Positions 1 to 13,100 of a stretch of 64,000 bases of DNA are shown here, in pieces. The notes beneath the pieces are model-generated. The model worked only from the letters and a program-made list of their open reading frames with translations, was not told where the DNA came from and did not search any database. A program made the position numbers and the translations under genes. Numbering within the stretch: the stretch's first letter is position 1; each line of letters begins with the position of its first letter. This DNA comes from Parus major (lineage: Eukaryota > Chordata > Aves > Passeriformes > Paridae). The stretch lies in NCBI RefSeq assembly GCF_001522545.3, contig NC_031771.1:2509238-2573237 (forward strand), given 5' to 3'.

Positions 1-10
1 TGCCCGGGGC

Positions 11-260
11 NNNNNNNNNNNNNNNNNNNNNNNNNNNNNNNNNNNNNNNNNNNNNNNNNNNNNNNNNNNNNNNNNNNNNNNNNNNNNNNNNNNNNNNNNN
101 NNNNNNNNNNNNNNNNNNNNNNNNNNNNNNNNNNNNNNNNNNNNNNNNNNNNNNNNNNNNNNNNNNNNNNNNNNNNNNNNNNNNNNNNNNNNNNNNNNNN
201 NNNNNNNNNNNNNNNNNNNNNNNNNNNNNNNNNNNNNNNNNNNNNNNNNNNNNNNNNNNN
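11..260. other. Assembly gap (250 N)
   Basis: A run of 250 N. The flanks (CCCGGGGC on the left, G-rich sequence on the right) are very GC-rich, so the gap probably falls inside a CpG island that was hard to sequence. Confidence 0.99.
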
Positions 261-720
261 GGGGGAAGAAAGAAGCGCCGGCGAGGCGGCGCGAGCGCCC
301 CTCAGCGCGGAACCGCCTCGCCTCAGCGCCGCCGGCCGGGGACAAAGCCCCGCGTCAGCCGTGCGGAAGGCCGCTGGCGGCTGGAGGCGGCTCTCCCTTC
401 CCCGTTCTCCCCTCCCGGTTCTCCCCCCGGGCCGGTGGCTGTGAGGGGGAGCGGCAGGGCGGAGGGGGTGGGGGGAGAACGGGGACTCTTTTCTCTGGCG
501 GAAGCATCGCGCGGAAGTGTCGAGTCACGCAGCTGAATCTGCGGCGCGTGCGCGGCTCCGTGAGGGCGCGAGGCGGGGGGGCTCCGGGCAGGGCCGGTGT
601 TTAGAGCGGCGAACACTCGTGAAGCCAGGGGAAAAGGTGTTTAATTGTAAATTAACTGTAAATTAATTGTAAATAAGGCCCGAGTTGCGCCGATCCTCGG
701 TAAGGCGTCGCGGTCTCGCC
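261..720. promoter_or_regulatory. CpG island at left edge, probable promoter
   Basis: The sequence is rich in CpG (repeated GCGCG, CCGG and CGGCG) and drops abruptly to AT-rich DNA after about 630. No recognisable coding exon lies in it. By synteny with other amniotes, CCNI lies next to CCNG2 and is transcribed away from it, so this could be the CCNI promoter facing left; that is inference, since no CCNI coding sequence is visible. A good plus-strand splice donor (CTCG/GTAAGG) sits at about 698, so a rightward non-coding first exon is also possible. Confidence 0.5.
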
Positions 721-1033
721 TATTCCTTGCGCATCCCGTGTCTCCCAGTCTGCGTGTGCTGGAGCAGAGCGCCCTGTGTTATCCCTGGTGATCCCCTTAT
801 TTACTGCCCTGCAGAATGTAAACAGGGATTTGCCCTGGACTTTATTTACTTCCTTAGGCCTTTACCCGGCACAAAGGCCTGTAGCACTGTCCTTTTCTTT
901 GTTTCCAGGCTGTGCCTGGCATTCCCAGTGACAGCACAAGATGCCTGAAGTGCTATGGAAGCTGAGCTGTTGTCTCACAGCTCCGTTTATTCCGTGAGAA
1001 AGCTTGTGTTTAAATTCTTTTGTGACCTAAGCC

Positions 1034-1053
1034 TTTTTTTTTTTTTTTTTTTT
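1034..1053. repeat. Poly-T tract (20 T)
   Basis: An uninterrupted run of 20 T followed by CTTC. Simple low-complexity sequence, with no recognisable retroelement attached. Confidence 0.9.
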
Positions 1054-1654
1054 CTTCATGGATTTGGGGCTGTGTTACAATACTGTGCAGCAAAGACGAG
1101 GAAAAGAATAAATAGTTGGCATGCAAATCCTGGCACGGTGATGAGTGTCAGAATCTTGCCACACCACCAGAGGTTGAAATGAGGAGATGAAAGCAAGAAG
1201 TTCAGAGCAAAGGCAAATTGTTTTCTTTAAACTCCTTCCAGTATCTGTAGTTATTGGCTGTTCAGACAGCACACAAAGGAGGTTTTCCTCCGGAGATAAT
1301 ACGCACAGTGACATAAATCATCGAGAGAGAACATAGATTTATTTTTTTTTTCCTGTTCATTTTCCAGCAAATTAACTCTGAATCAGTTTGCTAAAAGTTC
1401 ATCAATCTCAAGCTTTTTTTAACCCTTTCCCTAGTCTCATTGCCTATGAGTCAGTGTTTAAGAAGTCTCTAAAGCTGTGGCAGTTTTCCAAAATCCCAGT
1501 GGTGGTTTGTGGCAGTGACCGCAACCTAGGGATTTAATGGGAAGGAGAGGGAAGCAGCCAGCATGAACTCCATGTGTTTGGGCCTGTTTTGCAGGGAGAG
1601 ATGGAAAGAGGCAACAGGGCTTAGTGCTGACAAGAAAGGAAAGGGTTTGATGGG

Positions 1655-1868
1655 ATTTTAGAAGAAATCATTCCCTGTGAGGGTGGGCAGGCCCTGGCAC
1701 AGGGTGCCCGGAGAAGCTGTGGCTGCCCCTGGATCCCTGGAAGTGTCCAAGGCCAGGCTGGACAGGGCCTGGAGCAGCCTGGGATAGTGGAAGGTGTCCC
1801 TGAATGTGGCTGGGGGTTGAACTGGAATGATCTTCAAGGTCCCTGCCAACCCAAAGGATTCTATGACT
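1655..1868 (+). mobile_element. CR1: CR1 LINE fragment, 3' end
   Basis: A 5'-truncated CR1 non-LTR retrotransposon in plus orientation. Diagnostic stretches in order are CTGGCACAGGGTGCCCGGAG, the AAGTGTCCAAGGCCAGGCTG block, GTGGAAGGTGTCCCTG, and the terminal AAAGGATTCTATGACTT. This is the standard 3' end of avian CR1, which has short ATTCTATGA-type terminal repeats instead of poly-A. No reverse transcriptase coding sequence remains. Confidence 0.93.
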
Positions 1869-4800
1869 TGGTGTGTCCTTACAGCAGCCATTTCTATCGG
1901 CGTTGTTTAAAAACCCTTCAGAGGAACAACCAGATGGTCTGGTGCTTTTGGCTCTATGGTGCTCTGGAGACCTGGGTGCTGCTCCCTGCGTGTCTTTTGA
2001 GCAGTCAGTTAAAGCCAGGGATTCAAAGGTTAATGGGAATTGTCATAGCCACCCAACTCAGGCGCACTCAAAGGTCAGCGCGGGCAGGCAGAGCTCGTGG
2101 AGTTCAAATCCGCGTGCACACTGGCAGCCTCAGAGCAAGGGTAGCTTCACCTTCGTGTCAGGCAGGTTGTGAGGCGACATTAAAATGGTTTGTAAAGCAT
2201 TTGAATATCCCAAGGGGCTGGAAACATGCGAGCTGATAAAAATAGCTGCTGTTTTGGGTTCAGCTGGTCAAGCTCCCCCTGTGACAGAGCAAGTCCAGTT
2301 ATCCCTATAGTTATCACTGTGTTTGTGCTTTGACTCCTGCCTTTACATAACTTATCTAACTTGTTGCTAACCTGTGATCCTTCAAGTAGCAAGCCAGCTT
2401 TGATCAGCCTAGAGGAGATGGTGTTGGTTTAAAAACCGTATCTTAAAAAAAAATAGAAACAAGGGAAACAGACTCTGAGGATTTCTTGGTTTCCCAGAAG
2501 CTGAGAAGAAAGTTAAACTCCGTTTTCTTTGTGAGAGGGGTGGTTTGCAAATGTGGGATGTTGGGGAAAGCAGCAGAAGGAAACAAGGAGAACCCTAAAA
2601 ACATGGTTTATGGTGAAATTACCTAACAAGGCTCTGCTCAGCTTCCAGGGAGTAAGTGCTTGTCAAGGAAAAATTACCAACACAAAGGAGTTCTCCCAGA
2701 GGAATGAAATGGGTTTGAACACTGAACTGTCTCATCTCTGTGAAAACTCAACTATACAAAATCACAAGTAGCTTTAGAAAAACCTTACCCTTTTTTTTGT
2801 GCATTGAATCAATCGATGGGATGCTGATTTTCCCAGTAAGGAATGTGGAAATCAGTATATACAAATTATTAGGCTGTTCCACCTTATGAGTACATCAGCT
2901 CTGCTTGTTCCTACAGGCAATAATTAGCTGCCCTTTGAAAAAAAAATAAAAAAAAAAAATAACCCAGTATTCGTGAAGAATGTGGCAAAGGAAAAAAGGA
3001 AACTAGATGCAGTCTCCTTCATTTCTTTGAGCTTAAGCATAGCTTTCCAGTGCAGCTGTTAAAGAAGGCTGCTGACTTTAGAAACCATCCTCAGTGGAAT
3101 GACAGGAGTGTCAGCTCGAGTGGAACATCTCCACGGCCTCACAGGACTTTGTGTAGCTGTTCCCATCCTGCTCTTCCTAACAGCAGGAATTTAAATTATT
3201 TACTAGGAAAACAAACCCTTCTCTTTGAGCTGCACAAGATTCTCGTCCTATCTGTTCCCAGCATGGAGCTTCTCAAAACACCAAGACACAGTTCTGCTTT
3301 CATCCAGAACAGTGAAATACGTGCTCACATTTAGCAAATGAAGCACCTCTTTCACCTCACTCAGTGATTAATTCTGAGAGGGAAACTGCAGACACTAAAT
3401 TAACCTTTTTACCTGATTTAGTTTTACTAAATAAACAGCCCCATAATGTAATTTTCTCAACCAGAGCTGCTATTTTCTGCCGTGTGCTTTGCTATTTGGA
3501 ATGTGCTCTGCTCTGGCTCTATTTCATTTAACTTGGTGACAGTAATATCTTCAGACTGTCCCCTTCCCCCTGGGGATACCACCAGGAAATCCATCCTTCT
3601 TCCTAGAAAATAGATTTTTAGTTGGAAAAGCGTGTCACAACATGCAAGAACACCAACAGGGGTGTGAATGTGCCTCCTCCTCAGCAGCTTTCCCACTTTT
3701 ACCTTTTTAGTGTTGACAGAGTGGTGTCATGGAATACAGGTGTTCTTCCATCTCTCCCTTTCCAAAACATAACAAATTCCTTTATTTTCTCCATTTTTAA
3801 AAGGCAGTTGAAAGGCTGTGGCTTTGCTTTACTGTAGACATCAATACTGGACATTTTGTGTGCTGGGGCATTGATATCAGCACTGTGGGAGTTGATAACC
3901 CTGCAAAAAAACCCCCAAAAAACTCAGTGTTGCTGTGATGTTTGTAGGTGTGCCTTTTCCAATGGATAATTTGCCCTTTTCTTTGTGGATCAGGCTAAGG
4001 TTTCCTGCCAGTGCATCTGAGAAAGTCTATCTGAATTATTTCCTCTGGCAAGCAGCAAGAGTGTGTGAGTGAAACGTGCCTGGATGCTGTATCTTAAGAC
4101 AGAACTATGCTGGAAATGTTCCTGCAGCTGTTCCTTGGGAAACATCTGTGGTGCTGGGCGTGGAAATTGGTGCATCTCCATTCACCCTTCACGGAGCAAT
4201 TTGTCTTGTGAAACAGAGGTATGAATTATTGGGGAATAAGAGCAGGCCATTATGTGCCAGTGGATGTGAAATGACTAAAGGTTGTCATTTGGACAGCAAG
4301 GGGGGATATGGGATATTCCTTACTGGCATGGGGATAAGGACAGCAGACTCCACAAGACTTCTAGAGTTCCAGCTGCCAGTTATTTCAGTGGGAATAATCA
4401 ATCCACTGGGCTAAAATTGTTCTCATTTACAGTTGGGAAAAACCTTCTATCTGTGATAGTCTGAATTGTGTGATAAAGAGAAGAATACGCTGGCTGATGT
4501 CGTCTCTAAATTAGTGATTATACCTATGGAAAGTATAGAAGACGCTGTCCCAAGATTTCAGTTTTAGCAAAAGAAGAATAGAAGAATTTGAGAGAGCCTG
4601 AGAAAGGAGCACTTTGTTATATAGTTAAGAGACTTCTCATCTTTTATGGGAAAACAGAGTGTTAAATGGGAAAATAAGTGGAAAATCATAAACAAGAAAT
4701 TACAGTATCCAGTCCTTGTAGCTAAATGCTTCCTAGCAAATGATTTTACTCAGCAGTTGCCTAGTTCTACAGGCAGGAAGGTGACTGCCTTTCTTTTTTT

Positions 4801-7800
4801 TCTTTTTCTTGGTTTAACTTTTAATGACTAATTTAAATTCCATTTATGCAGAATCCCTGTGATTTTGAAAACGCCTCCTGAAATTATGCACAACCACCTT
4901 TCTAAAAAAAAAAAACCCAAAAAAACCAACAAATCTTTCCAAAGCCTTAAGTTCAACACTGCCTAGAATTATCCTGTCAATTAAATAAAAGAACCCACTT
5001 AAAGTAAGTGACAAAAAATATATAGTGAATTAAATGCACCTTCCAGTAACAAATGGTTATTAAAGGAGGCCTCTGAGCAAACTGCTGGTTCTGTGGTCAT
5101 GCTTCGACAAGCACGAGGCTATTGAAACACACAGCTGCCTTTCAGACAATTTAACATGCACTGAAGGCAAATTATTGCCATTTGATGTCTTTCTCTTGGC
5201 TCCTGGAAGGTTCCCTGTGCCGCAGTGGGAACGGAGCTGGGGCTGCTGTTGGAGGACTGCCTGCACAAGGTGGGTAAGTGCATCTGGAGTGATGATGGGC
5301 TAAAAGAGGCAGGGAGTTGTATTTTATTAGGCCTGAAGATGCAGGGTGGATTTTTGACAGCAGCTGGAGTGGGAACCGCTGAGGACTAAGACAAAGGGTA
5401 CCTGTATTCACCCCCCACAGAAATCATGAATAGTTGTAGTCACCCGGCAAGATGTGAAATGTCTCTCAGATCTGGGGTCTTTCCTGCTTCCTTCCTTTCC
5501 CTCAGTGACCAGAGAGTGGAGTTTGAACGAGGTGGGGCAGCTAAAAGCCACCAGCAACAAAACTGCAGATATTCTTGCTGTGGCCCTGGTGAAGTCACCG
5601 GGAGTGCCTTCCTCAGTGCTGTCTTTAAGCGAGGGTTTGCGCTGGGGGCAAGGCTCCTCCTTCCTCTTCTGCTGCCAGATCCATTTCCAAACCCTCCAAA
5701 ATGAGATTTGATCAGACTAAAAAAAAATAGGTTGCACTGGACTCTTGCTGTTTGCTCCTGAGTGCTCTCTAGATCTTTCCAGCTCTGTGTGTGGAAAGAG
5801 GCCTCCATGACAACACAGGCAGAACATCGGGTTCAGCACGGAGCCAGCTCATTCTGCAGCCTTTTCCTTCTACTCTGTCAGTATCAGGGATCATGGAATT
5901 CCGTGGTTCCCAACGTGGTACACATGGGCTCGCTCAGAGACATGAAATAATAGGCAGGGGCCTGTCCCTGGTGTTATTTCTGGAACAGAATCCTTTTGTG
6001 TCAGTGAAAATTCTCAATGAAGACTTGGAATTTCCTTCAAGAATTGGGGTTTTAGCACTGCATACCATTTAATTTTTAGCTGTGCTTCACAAGTTTTATG
6101 CCAGAGACTGGGAATAAGAACATTGTCTAAGCAAGAAACTGTTTCCCAGTAGATTTTTGGACTTCCCTTTTTTAGTAAACTCATCTTGGGAGTTTTGTCT
6201 CAGGATTGTGGTGCAGCTCTGCTGGAACAGGGGTTCTTGTAAGGCAGCTTTTATTTTCAGTAAGCAAAGTATGTGCTATCAGTACATGGCAGATTTATTT
6301 AAATTAAAACAGAGATTCTGTCCTAAACTTACTAAGTTTCTGTTGATCTGTGTTTGGGTCATGTCAGCTCAAAATACTTTCTGCTCTGAGTTTCCCAAGC
6401 AAAAGCTCTGAGTTTCTCTTTTCTGCCTCCTGCCGTGGTGATTCCAGCAGCTGTTTGGAACTCGGGGTGTGGTCTCTGGGAGATGCACGGTCACTGCTGC
6501 TCTCCGGGTTTGTCCAGTGAATCTCTTTCCTCATACCAACCTCCATTTACACTTATCTTATCGGCATGCGCTGCTCTCCTTTGGTCTCACAGGCAGCAGG
6601 TGATAATTCTGAATAAATTCATTTGTCTGTGAATGCTGAACTCCATTTCCAGGGGCACCAGGTGAGAGGTGTGGAATTACACTTCTCTGGGTAGACAGGA
6701 GCTGGACCAGTGGGAACATTGCTCCCATGGCTACTAGAGGATCAAATGCCACTTCACTTCCGTGGCTGCTGTCTGGGGAGCAAGGTTTAAACTCTGACAG
6801 GTTTATGAATCATTTCATCTCCTGGACTCGTTCCCTCCCGAAGGGCCTGGTGAGGGGAAGCCCAAGGAAAGCTTTTGACAGCTTTTATCCTCAAGGCATG
6901 GTCTTGAAGCAACAGAATATGTAAATTGTTTCTCAGTGTGTGTACACATGGAGCCTTGATATTTGGAGCCTTGGTTTGTGTTTTCTAGTATGTGTATTTT
7001 GTATAAAAATACCCCTCTGTGACTTCTGCCTTCCAGGTGTCAGCGCTGCTGCTGTCCTCCATATCTGAATAATAGGCCAGCAGCGGGGCACTCGGATTAA
7101 TTAGCAGCTGTAAAACGTGTGGAGCTCTTTGGCTAAGTGGTTCAAGGGAGCTGTTGTTCCAAGTGACCCCTGTTTTTCTTCTGTGGGTGTCCAGAGTGGG
7201 CAGACAATGCTTGTGTCTGGAGCGTTAATTACTCTGTGTCCCTTAATCACCATGGTTTGTAATCCTATTTCCGTGGGGAAATCCACATGCCACAGGGCCC
7301 AATCAACACCTCTGTGTCATCCCCTGTCAGTTCAGTACACAGCTCTTAGCCATCCAGAGCCATTCCCGAGCCTTTGGGCATGCCTGGACAAGTTTTGTCA
7401 GGCCATATTGGAAGATGGTTTAGCAAGACTGGTTCAAATAATCCCCCTTTAATAGGATGTGCATCTTTGGGTCCCCCCCGAAGAATGTCAGGAAGGAATT
7501 GCTGCTCTGTAAAACACAGCAGTTACAGAGGAGGTGAATTGTGTTTCCTCAGAATGCTGGAAACGCTTCTCATTCTCCCCCTGCATTCACACTTCCCCGA
7601 ATCCCAAATAAGTGCCACATTGAAAGAAAATTATTCCTTGCATAAGGGAAAAAAAATAGAGAACAACAGCAGATTTTGTCCACTGACCTCACCGTGACTC
7701 CTCCTTTGCCCACAACGCTCCATTGTTCTGCCAGGTCCAGACAGCCCAGGGAGCAGACTCATTTTCCCTGTTTTTAATCCCAAAGCTGCAGTCCATCACT

Positions 7801-9238
7801 TTTATTAAGGATCCTTGGTGGTTGGTTGTTTTGCTTTTTTTCTTGATCCTACTGAGCAGTTTTCAACAAGTGAGTTAATACTGAGGAACAAAGATGGGGC
7901 AGGGATCCCTCTCTCCTAACCTGGGAAAGGAGCCACTCTGATAAGAGATTCCTCCCCTCAGGCCACACGAGATATGAAGGATAATTTTTTGGAGTGTTCC
8001 ATTAGGTTTAAATAAGTAAAGGGAAAAGCATGTATGTGTTCAAGCAGGTATCTGGATTGATGCTTTTGGAGCTGTCATGCTCTGTGCCTACAAAATGAAC
8101 CTTTTTTGTTCTTTTAGGTAAACTGGAACATGTGTTCCACTCTGTGCTTTCCTGCAGCACCTGGAGGAGGAACAACATCCACACTCCAGATCTGTGATGG
8201 CAAGACACGCTTTGGAATGTGGGGAAGGAAAGAAGGGAGCAACCACTGAGAGGATTTGAATACCAGAGGCAGGAGCTGAAAGACTCATCCCGTAAACATT
8301 ACCTGAATGATGTCACTGCATGGAGCTGGTTGGAAGTCGGTTCCATTAACAGCAGTTGTGCAAACTGGAACAGATCCATGTCTAAAACAGCTTTTATCCT
8401 CCCCAGAAATCAGTCAGCACGCCAGCTCGTTCACTGTGGGATGGGAGGGATGCTCAGGTGTATCTGCTGCGAGCTCCGGCCCACGTCAGGAATACCCTGG
8501 GGAAAAGTCATGCGTGTTTATGGCCATCTCCAAGTCCTTGGCATCAAAATAAACTTGAGGAAAGTGTTGGCCGTCATCACCGGCATTGCAGACAGGGACT
8601 GTGCCTCGAAATAGAGCTTGGCAGAGCTCAGCACTGATGATGGCTCGGTGGAGAAGGCGGATTTGCTTTTCCAGCCTGTGACATTTGATAAACATTTTCT
8701 GTTTATTGGAGCTGCGGAACCTCAACAGATCAAACCAGGCACTAATCTCACAAGTCCCCTCCCAAGATTTTTGTCTCCAGTGTGTACACACATCCGACCG
8801 CTGCAGTTTGCATTTGTCCTGGGACATTTATCCCTTCGTGTTTGTCCACGAGCACATTGGAACAGCCCCACAAATCCTCCAAGCAATGATGTATTTTGTT
8901 TTATCTGGTCCTGAGGCCTCCATTAAGCTGAGAAGCCTTCTAATGCAGCCTTTGACTTAGGGGGTTGATCCACCACCTCCTTTCCTGACCCAGTGGGCCT
9001 TGCATTCGTTCTATGGGCAGGGAAGCTTGGAAGTGCACATCCCAAAACCACTGCCAACACCGGGCTTCCAGAATCTCTTGGTCTGAAGGAGGACACGGAG
9101 GGGTTTTAAATCCAGACGGGTGTTTGGAACCCTCAAGGAATAGCATCAGGAGGGTCCCACAGAGAGTTTGACCCCGGGGGGGGCTGTGCATCCTCAGGCT
9201 GCTCCAGTCAGGTCCGCGTTCATCTTTACCCTATATCG
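1869..9238. other. Intergenic sequence without a recognised gene
   Basis: About 7.4 kb of unique, moderately AT-rich DNA between the left-edge island and the CCNG2 promoter. The open frames are short (up to about 150 codons), do not resemble known proteins, and lack a consistent exon structure. It contains A-rich stretches near 2940-2960 and 4905-4930. No further CR1, RNA gene or CpG island was recognised. Confidence 0.6.
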
Positions 9239-9342
9239 GGACATGGGAGCGCTGAGGGACAGGCGGTTTGAGGACACGGGAAGGGTGTGGGGACATGGGA
9301 GCACCGAGCGACAGGAGCTGTGGGGACACAGGAGCGCTGTGG
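9239..9342. repeat. 52-bp tandem duplication upstream of CCNG2
   Basis: Two imperfect copies of a 52-bp unit beginning GGACATGGGAGC, at 9239-9290 and 9291-9342, lie just upstream of the CCNG2 promoter. Within each copy a GGACAC half-unit recurs, so an older shorter period is likely. Confidence 0.75.
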
Positions 9343-9510
9343 GACTGAGGGTGTCCGCCACCTCCGTCACCCCTCTCCGCCATCGCCTCAGGGCGCGCGC
9401 GCACGGGCCCGTCACGGTTGCCAGGGCCCGGAGCAGTGGGCGGGGCGGAGGCAGAACTCGTCTGGCCAATCAGAGCAGACCCGGCCGCCGTCGGCGGCCA
9501 ATCACCGCCG

Positions 9511-9518
9511 GTAAACAA
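9511..9518 (+). promoter_or_regulatory. CCNG2: FOXO-binding element GTAAACAA
   Basis: A perfect GTAAACAA forkhead (DAF-16 binding element) core, between the second and third CCAAT boxes of the CCNG2 promoter. Mammalian CCNG2 is a known direct FOXO target induced in quiescence, so the same control is likely here. The motif is seen; binding is inferred. Confidence 0.7.
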
Positions 9519-9899
9519 CACGCCCTCTGGCTGGGCGGGGCGAGCGGCGCCGCCGGCCAATCAGCGGCTGGGAAGCGCGGGCCAATCCGAGCGCGGGAGG
9601 GTTTGGGCGGTCTTTTCAAAACGGATGAGGCGCCGCTGGCGTCCCTTTAAAGGCGTGATGCGTCCTTCGCCGTGTCCCTCCGCGCGGCCTCGCCGCCCCG
9701 CCGCAGCGGCGCGGTGCGGCTCCGCTCCCCGCTGAGCTGGAGCTCTGCGAGCCGGCCACGCCCCGTCCGGACCTCGGGGACCAGTCGGAGTACCGTCGGA
9801 TCGCGCGGGTGAGGGGCGGACTATTTGACTTCCGTGCACCGCCTCACCGACGAGGATCACTCCGCGCGGGACAACAGAAGCCGTGGGCGGGGACGCGGC

Positions 9900-9912
9900 G
9901 CCGCCATCTTGG
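9900..9912 (-). promoter_or_regulatory. CCNG2: YY1-type element in CCNG2 5' region
   Basis: GCCGCCATCTTGG on the plus strand, which is the CCAAGATGGCGGC YY1 consensus on the minus strand. In TATA-less CpG-island promoters this element usually lies just downstream of the start site, suggesting a start near 9880-9900 as an alternative to the CCAAT-based estimate. Confidence 0.6.
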
Positions 9913-10181
9913 AGCGGGGCCGAGGCCGGGGCGGAGGGGGAGCGGCTGGGGATGGTGCTGTGACGGTGCCGTGACTCCGCGCGGGGGTCCAGGCCGCCCT
10001 GCCTGGATGCGGGGTCAGCGGCCGAACCCACCCCTGTCCGCGCGGTGACGGGAGCCGGGCTCGCCTCCCCCTCCCCGAGCGGTGAGGGCCGCGGGGGGGG
10101 CCCGGTGTCCCCTCGCCCCCGGCCTGCCGGGCCCCTTTTGTTTCCCTGCTGCGGAGGGGAAGGAGGCAAAGGAAAGGGAAG

Positions 10182-13100
10182 ATGAGCAGCGAAGCGCTGT
10201 GGCTTTTCAAGCAGCTGAACCTCCATCTGGAGCTGGAGGGGCGGTTCCAGCCCCGCGAGAAGGGACTCAGCCTCATCGAGGGCGCCGCCGAGGTGGGTGA
10301 GGGCATCGGGGGGGGGGGCTTTTCAGGGCAGAAGTAAAATTTCAGAAATTCCGAAAATTCCGCCTAATGGAATTTGAAGTGAGTTAGCTGCGAGAAGTAA
10401 ATTCTTTTCTCTGTATGGGCCGCTTGCCTTTTTGTTTTGATTCTGCCTTGGCCTATAGGTGTTAACGTTACATTATCCAAGCGCTGCTACCGGCAGGGCA
10501 AGCAAAATATTTCGGAGTTTGGTATTGTTTAAGCTTAGACGAACACGGGAGCGAGAGGTTCTGTATTGTTTCTGTCAGGGGAGCTTCCTTCCGCTGCAGG
10601 GGAGGTGGGATGTCAGGTAGGTGAAAAAAAGAGGAACCACCGGCTTTTCATTGGCGGGGTCTGGGGAAATGAACCCAGAACCGCTCGGTTCTGAGCAGCA
10701 GAATGTAAGTAGAGCATAAACATCTCCACGTTAACGACCAAAGTTCCTTACAGAGTTCAGGGCCAGGCTTATTCTGGTGCCTTCGGGTGCTCGTGAGTTC
10801 TTTGGGAAGAGCTTTAATATTTAACAAAAAAAAAAATAAATATCCCCGAGATAAGTCTGCTTGTTTGTTGTGAAAGCAGGGCTGTTGTTTAAATATTGAC
10901 ATGCAAAACAGAGAACTGTGTGGTCATTTCTAAGGTCAGGAGTCACTGTGTATGCCTGCACTTGGTAACTTAAAGAAGTCTTAAGTGTGTCTTAAAATAA
11001 GTAAGTGGAGAGTAGGAAATGAGGTTGCACCAGTGAGGCTCAGGACCTGGCTGTAATCTCTGCATTGTGGGTGTGATTTGAGTCTGAAGCGTCTAAATTT
11101 ATTTTCTTTTCAAGTTAAGTGAAATAAAGTATTTAAGGAAAAAAGATGCTTTTGTTTGGTCTAAGTAAAAGACGATTTGGGGAGTGAGGCGTGGTGATTG
11201 CTGCTGCCACAGATTAATTCTGACTTTGCCTGTCTTGCTATAGAACGAAAACACTCTGTGTCCAAGACAAAGGAATGCCAAGGTGGAAGATCTTTGGAGC
11301 CTGACCAACTTCTTTGGATTTGCAACTGAAACGTTTGTTTTGGCTGTCAACATTCTGGACAGATTTTTGGCTCTTATGAAGGTATAAGTGTGGCTCTTGA
11401 TTGATTCTGTGCATTCAGCAGCAGCTCCGAGGTCTCCTTTGTGAACCTGGAGTTGAGTGAAGTTTCCTTTTACATCTAAAAACGAGTAGCAGCTTGATTT
11501 ACTTCCTCTAATAAATCTGTGACCATCCTGTGTGCCTTAGAAAAGGGGAATTAAGGGAAACAAACCAACAAGTGTTAAAGATTGTTTGTGGGTACTCTGC
11601 TAAAGCTTAGCTTAGCCTAGGGACCAAGTGATCCTTTCCTGGTTGTTTCTATCGCATTTGTGCTGCTTTAAGGCAGGAAGCTTGGACCTAAACCAGTTCT
11701 TCATGATTAGATCAGCAGAAAAAAAACCAATTTGCATCAGTTCTCTGGTCTGGCTGTCCTTGAAGTGGCACAAAACGTTAGGGTGGTAGAGGGGAGAGAA
11801 GAGCAGAGGCAGGAACAAGCCGTGGAGGGATGGGTCTGCCCGGAACAGGCTCAGACTGGATTTGTGTGGGCTTGTAAGCGAGGGTGGGCGAGCACTGCCG
11901 CTTGGAGGAGCAGGGAATTGCAGCTCTCGTCGCCATTTATTTGTGTTGTGGTGGGGAACAACCTGAGGAGCCTTGTGGGCTCTGCCAGCTGGGGTTTGCT
12001 CCAGCTGAAGTGATGGGTAAAACCTAAACACCAGATTTATGGAGATGAGCAAGTCTTTGGCTGTGGAACTGTGGGTATTCCAAGCACAGCTGCTGTTCAA
12101 GCACAGTGTTGATGGGGGGGATGATGTGTTCATGGGGCTTGCTCTGGCTTTCAGGTGAAACCGAAGCATTTGTCTTGCATTGGAGTTTGCTGCATCCAGC
12201 TGGCCGCCCGTGTGGTGGAGGAGGAATGCAATATCCCATCTGCTCACGAGATCATCCGGATCAGCCAATGTAAATGCACTGTGTCCGACCTGAAACGGAT
12301 GGAAAAGATAATTTCAGAAAAGTTGCACTTTGAATTTAAAGCTACTACTGCCTTAACCTTCTTGCACTTGTACCATACTATTGTACTCTGTCATACCTCA
12401 GAAAGGTGAGTTGGTGGTGCTTTTTAATTCCTTCTGAAATGATTGCAGCCTTGGCTGTAGAGGAGGCAGCTCCTCTGTTTTTGTTTCCCGGTGAGGGAAT
12501 GCCTGTTGATCCTGACCCTTCTTTTGGATGCCTCACAGGAAAGAAGTATTGAATCTGGACAAGTTGGAAGCACAGCTAAAAGCTTGCAACTGCCGTCTAG
12601 TCTTCTCTAAAGCAAAAGTGAGTAGGAGCAGCTGTTTGTAGCTTCTGAGAAGGGTTGTGGTGGCTGTGATGCTGAGTGTTGTTCTCTGGTCCTTTTAGCC
12701 ATCTGTCCTGGCCTTGTGCCTTCTCACTCTGGAAGTTCAGACGCTGAAATCTGTTGAGCTGTTGGAGATCCTTCTGCGTGTTCAAAAGCATTCAAAGGTG
12801 AGTGTTTTCAGGGGGGTGTTGTTTTGCCAGTTGTTTGGACTGGCACTGTTAATGATGGGTGATGTTGCATTTAGGGGTCCCTTAAATGCAGCCCTCAATG
12901 TGTCCTTACAGGTTCTGTTTGGCTGAAAGAAGCAGTTAAAAAACAAGCTTAAATGTATTAAAGGGGAGGAACTGCTGATCCAGTGTGTGTACAATGCAGG
13001 CAGCTGACTGAACTTTTACAGCTCTGGCTCTGTGTTCTGGAGAAACTTCCAGTCTGTTCTGTGACTGCTGGGCTGGTTATTCCTTTTTACCTGAATAATT

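Larger units (their letters stand above)
9350..10310 (+). promoter_or_regulatory. CCNG2: CCNG2 CpG-island promoter with CCAAT cluster
   Basis: CpG-rich island ending just after the first coding exon of CCNG2. It carries four CCAAT boxes in the same orientation at 9466-9470, 9498-9502, 9557-9561 and 9582-9586, the usual arrangement for NF-Y. A GGGCGGGGC GC-box-like element is near 9438. There is no convincing TATA box; CCCTTTAAAGG near 9643 is only TATA-like. Transcription probably starts somewhere between 9650 and 9900. A non-coding first exon ending at the donor GCGCGG/GTGAGG (about 9808) is plausible because the human gene also has one, but the matching acceptor before the start codon is weak. 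Confidence 0.8.

Noticed and set aside
2040..2115. Possible tRNA gene (GTTCAAATCC, like a B box)
   Set aside because: No A box at the right distance and no cloverleaf pairing could be drawn.
9561..10226. 221-codon minus-strand open frame over the CCNG2 promoter
   Set aside because: GC-rich island sequence rarely contains stop codons. The frame is antisense to the real first coding exon and resembles nothing known.
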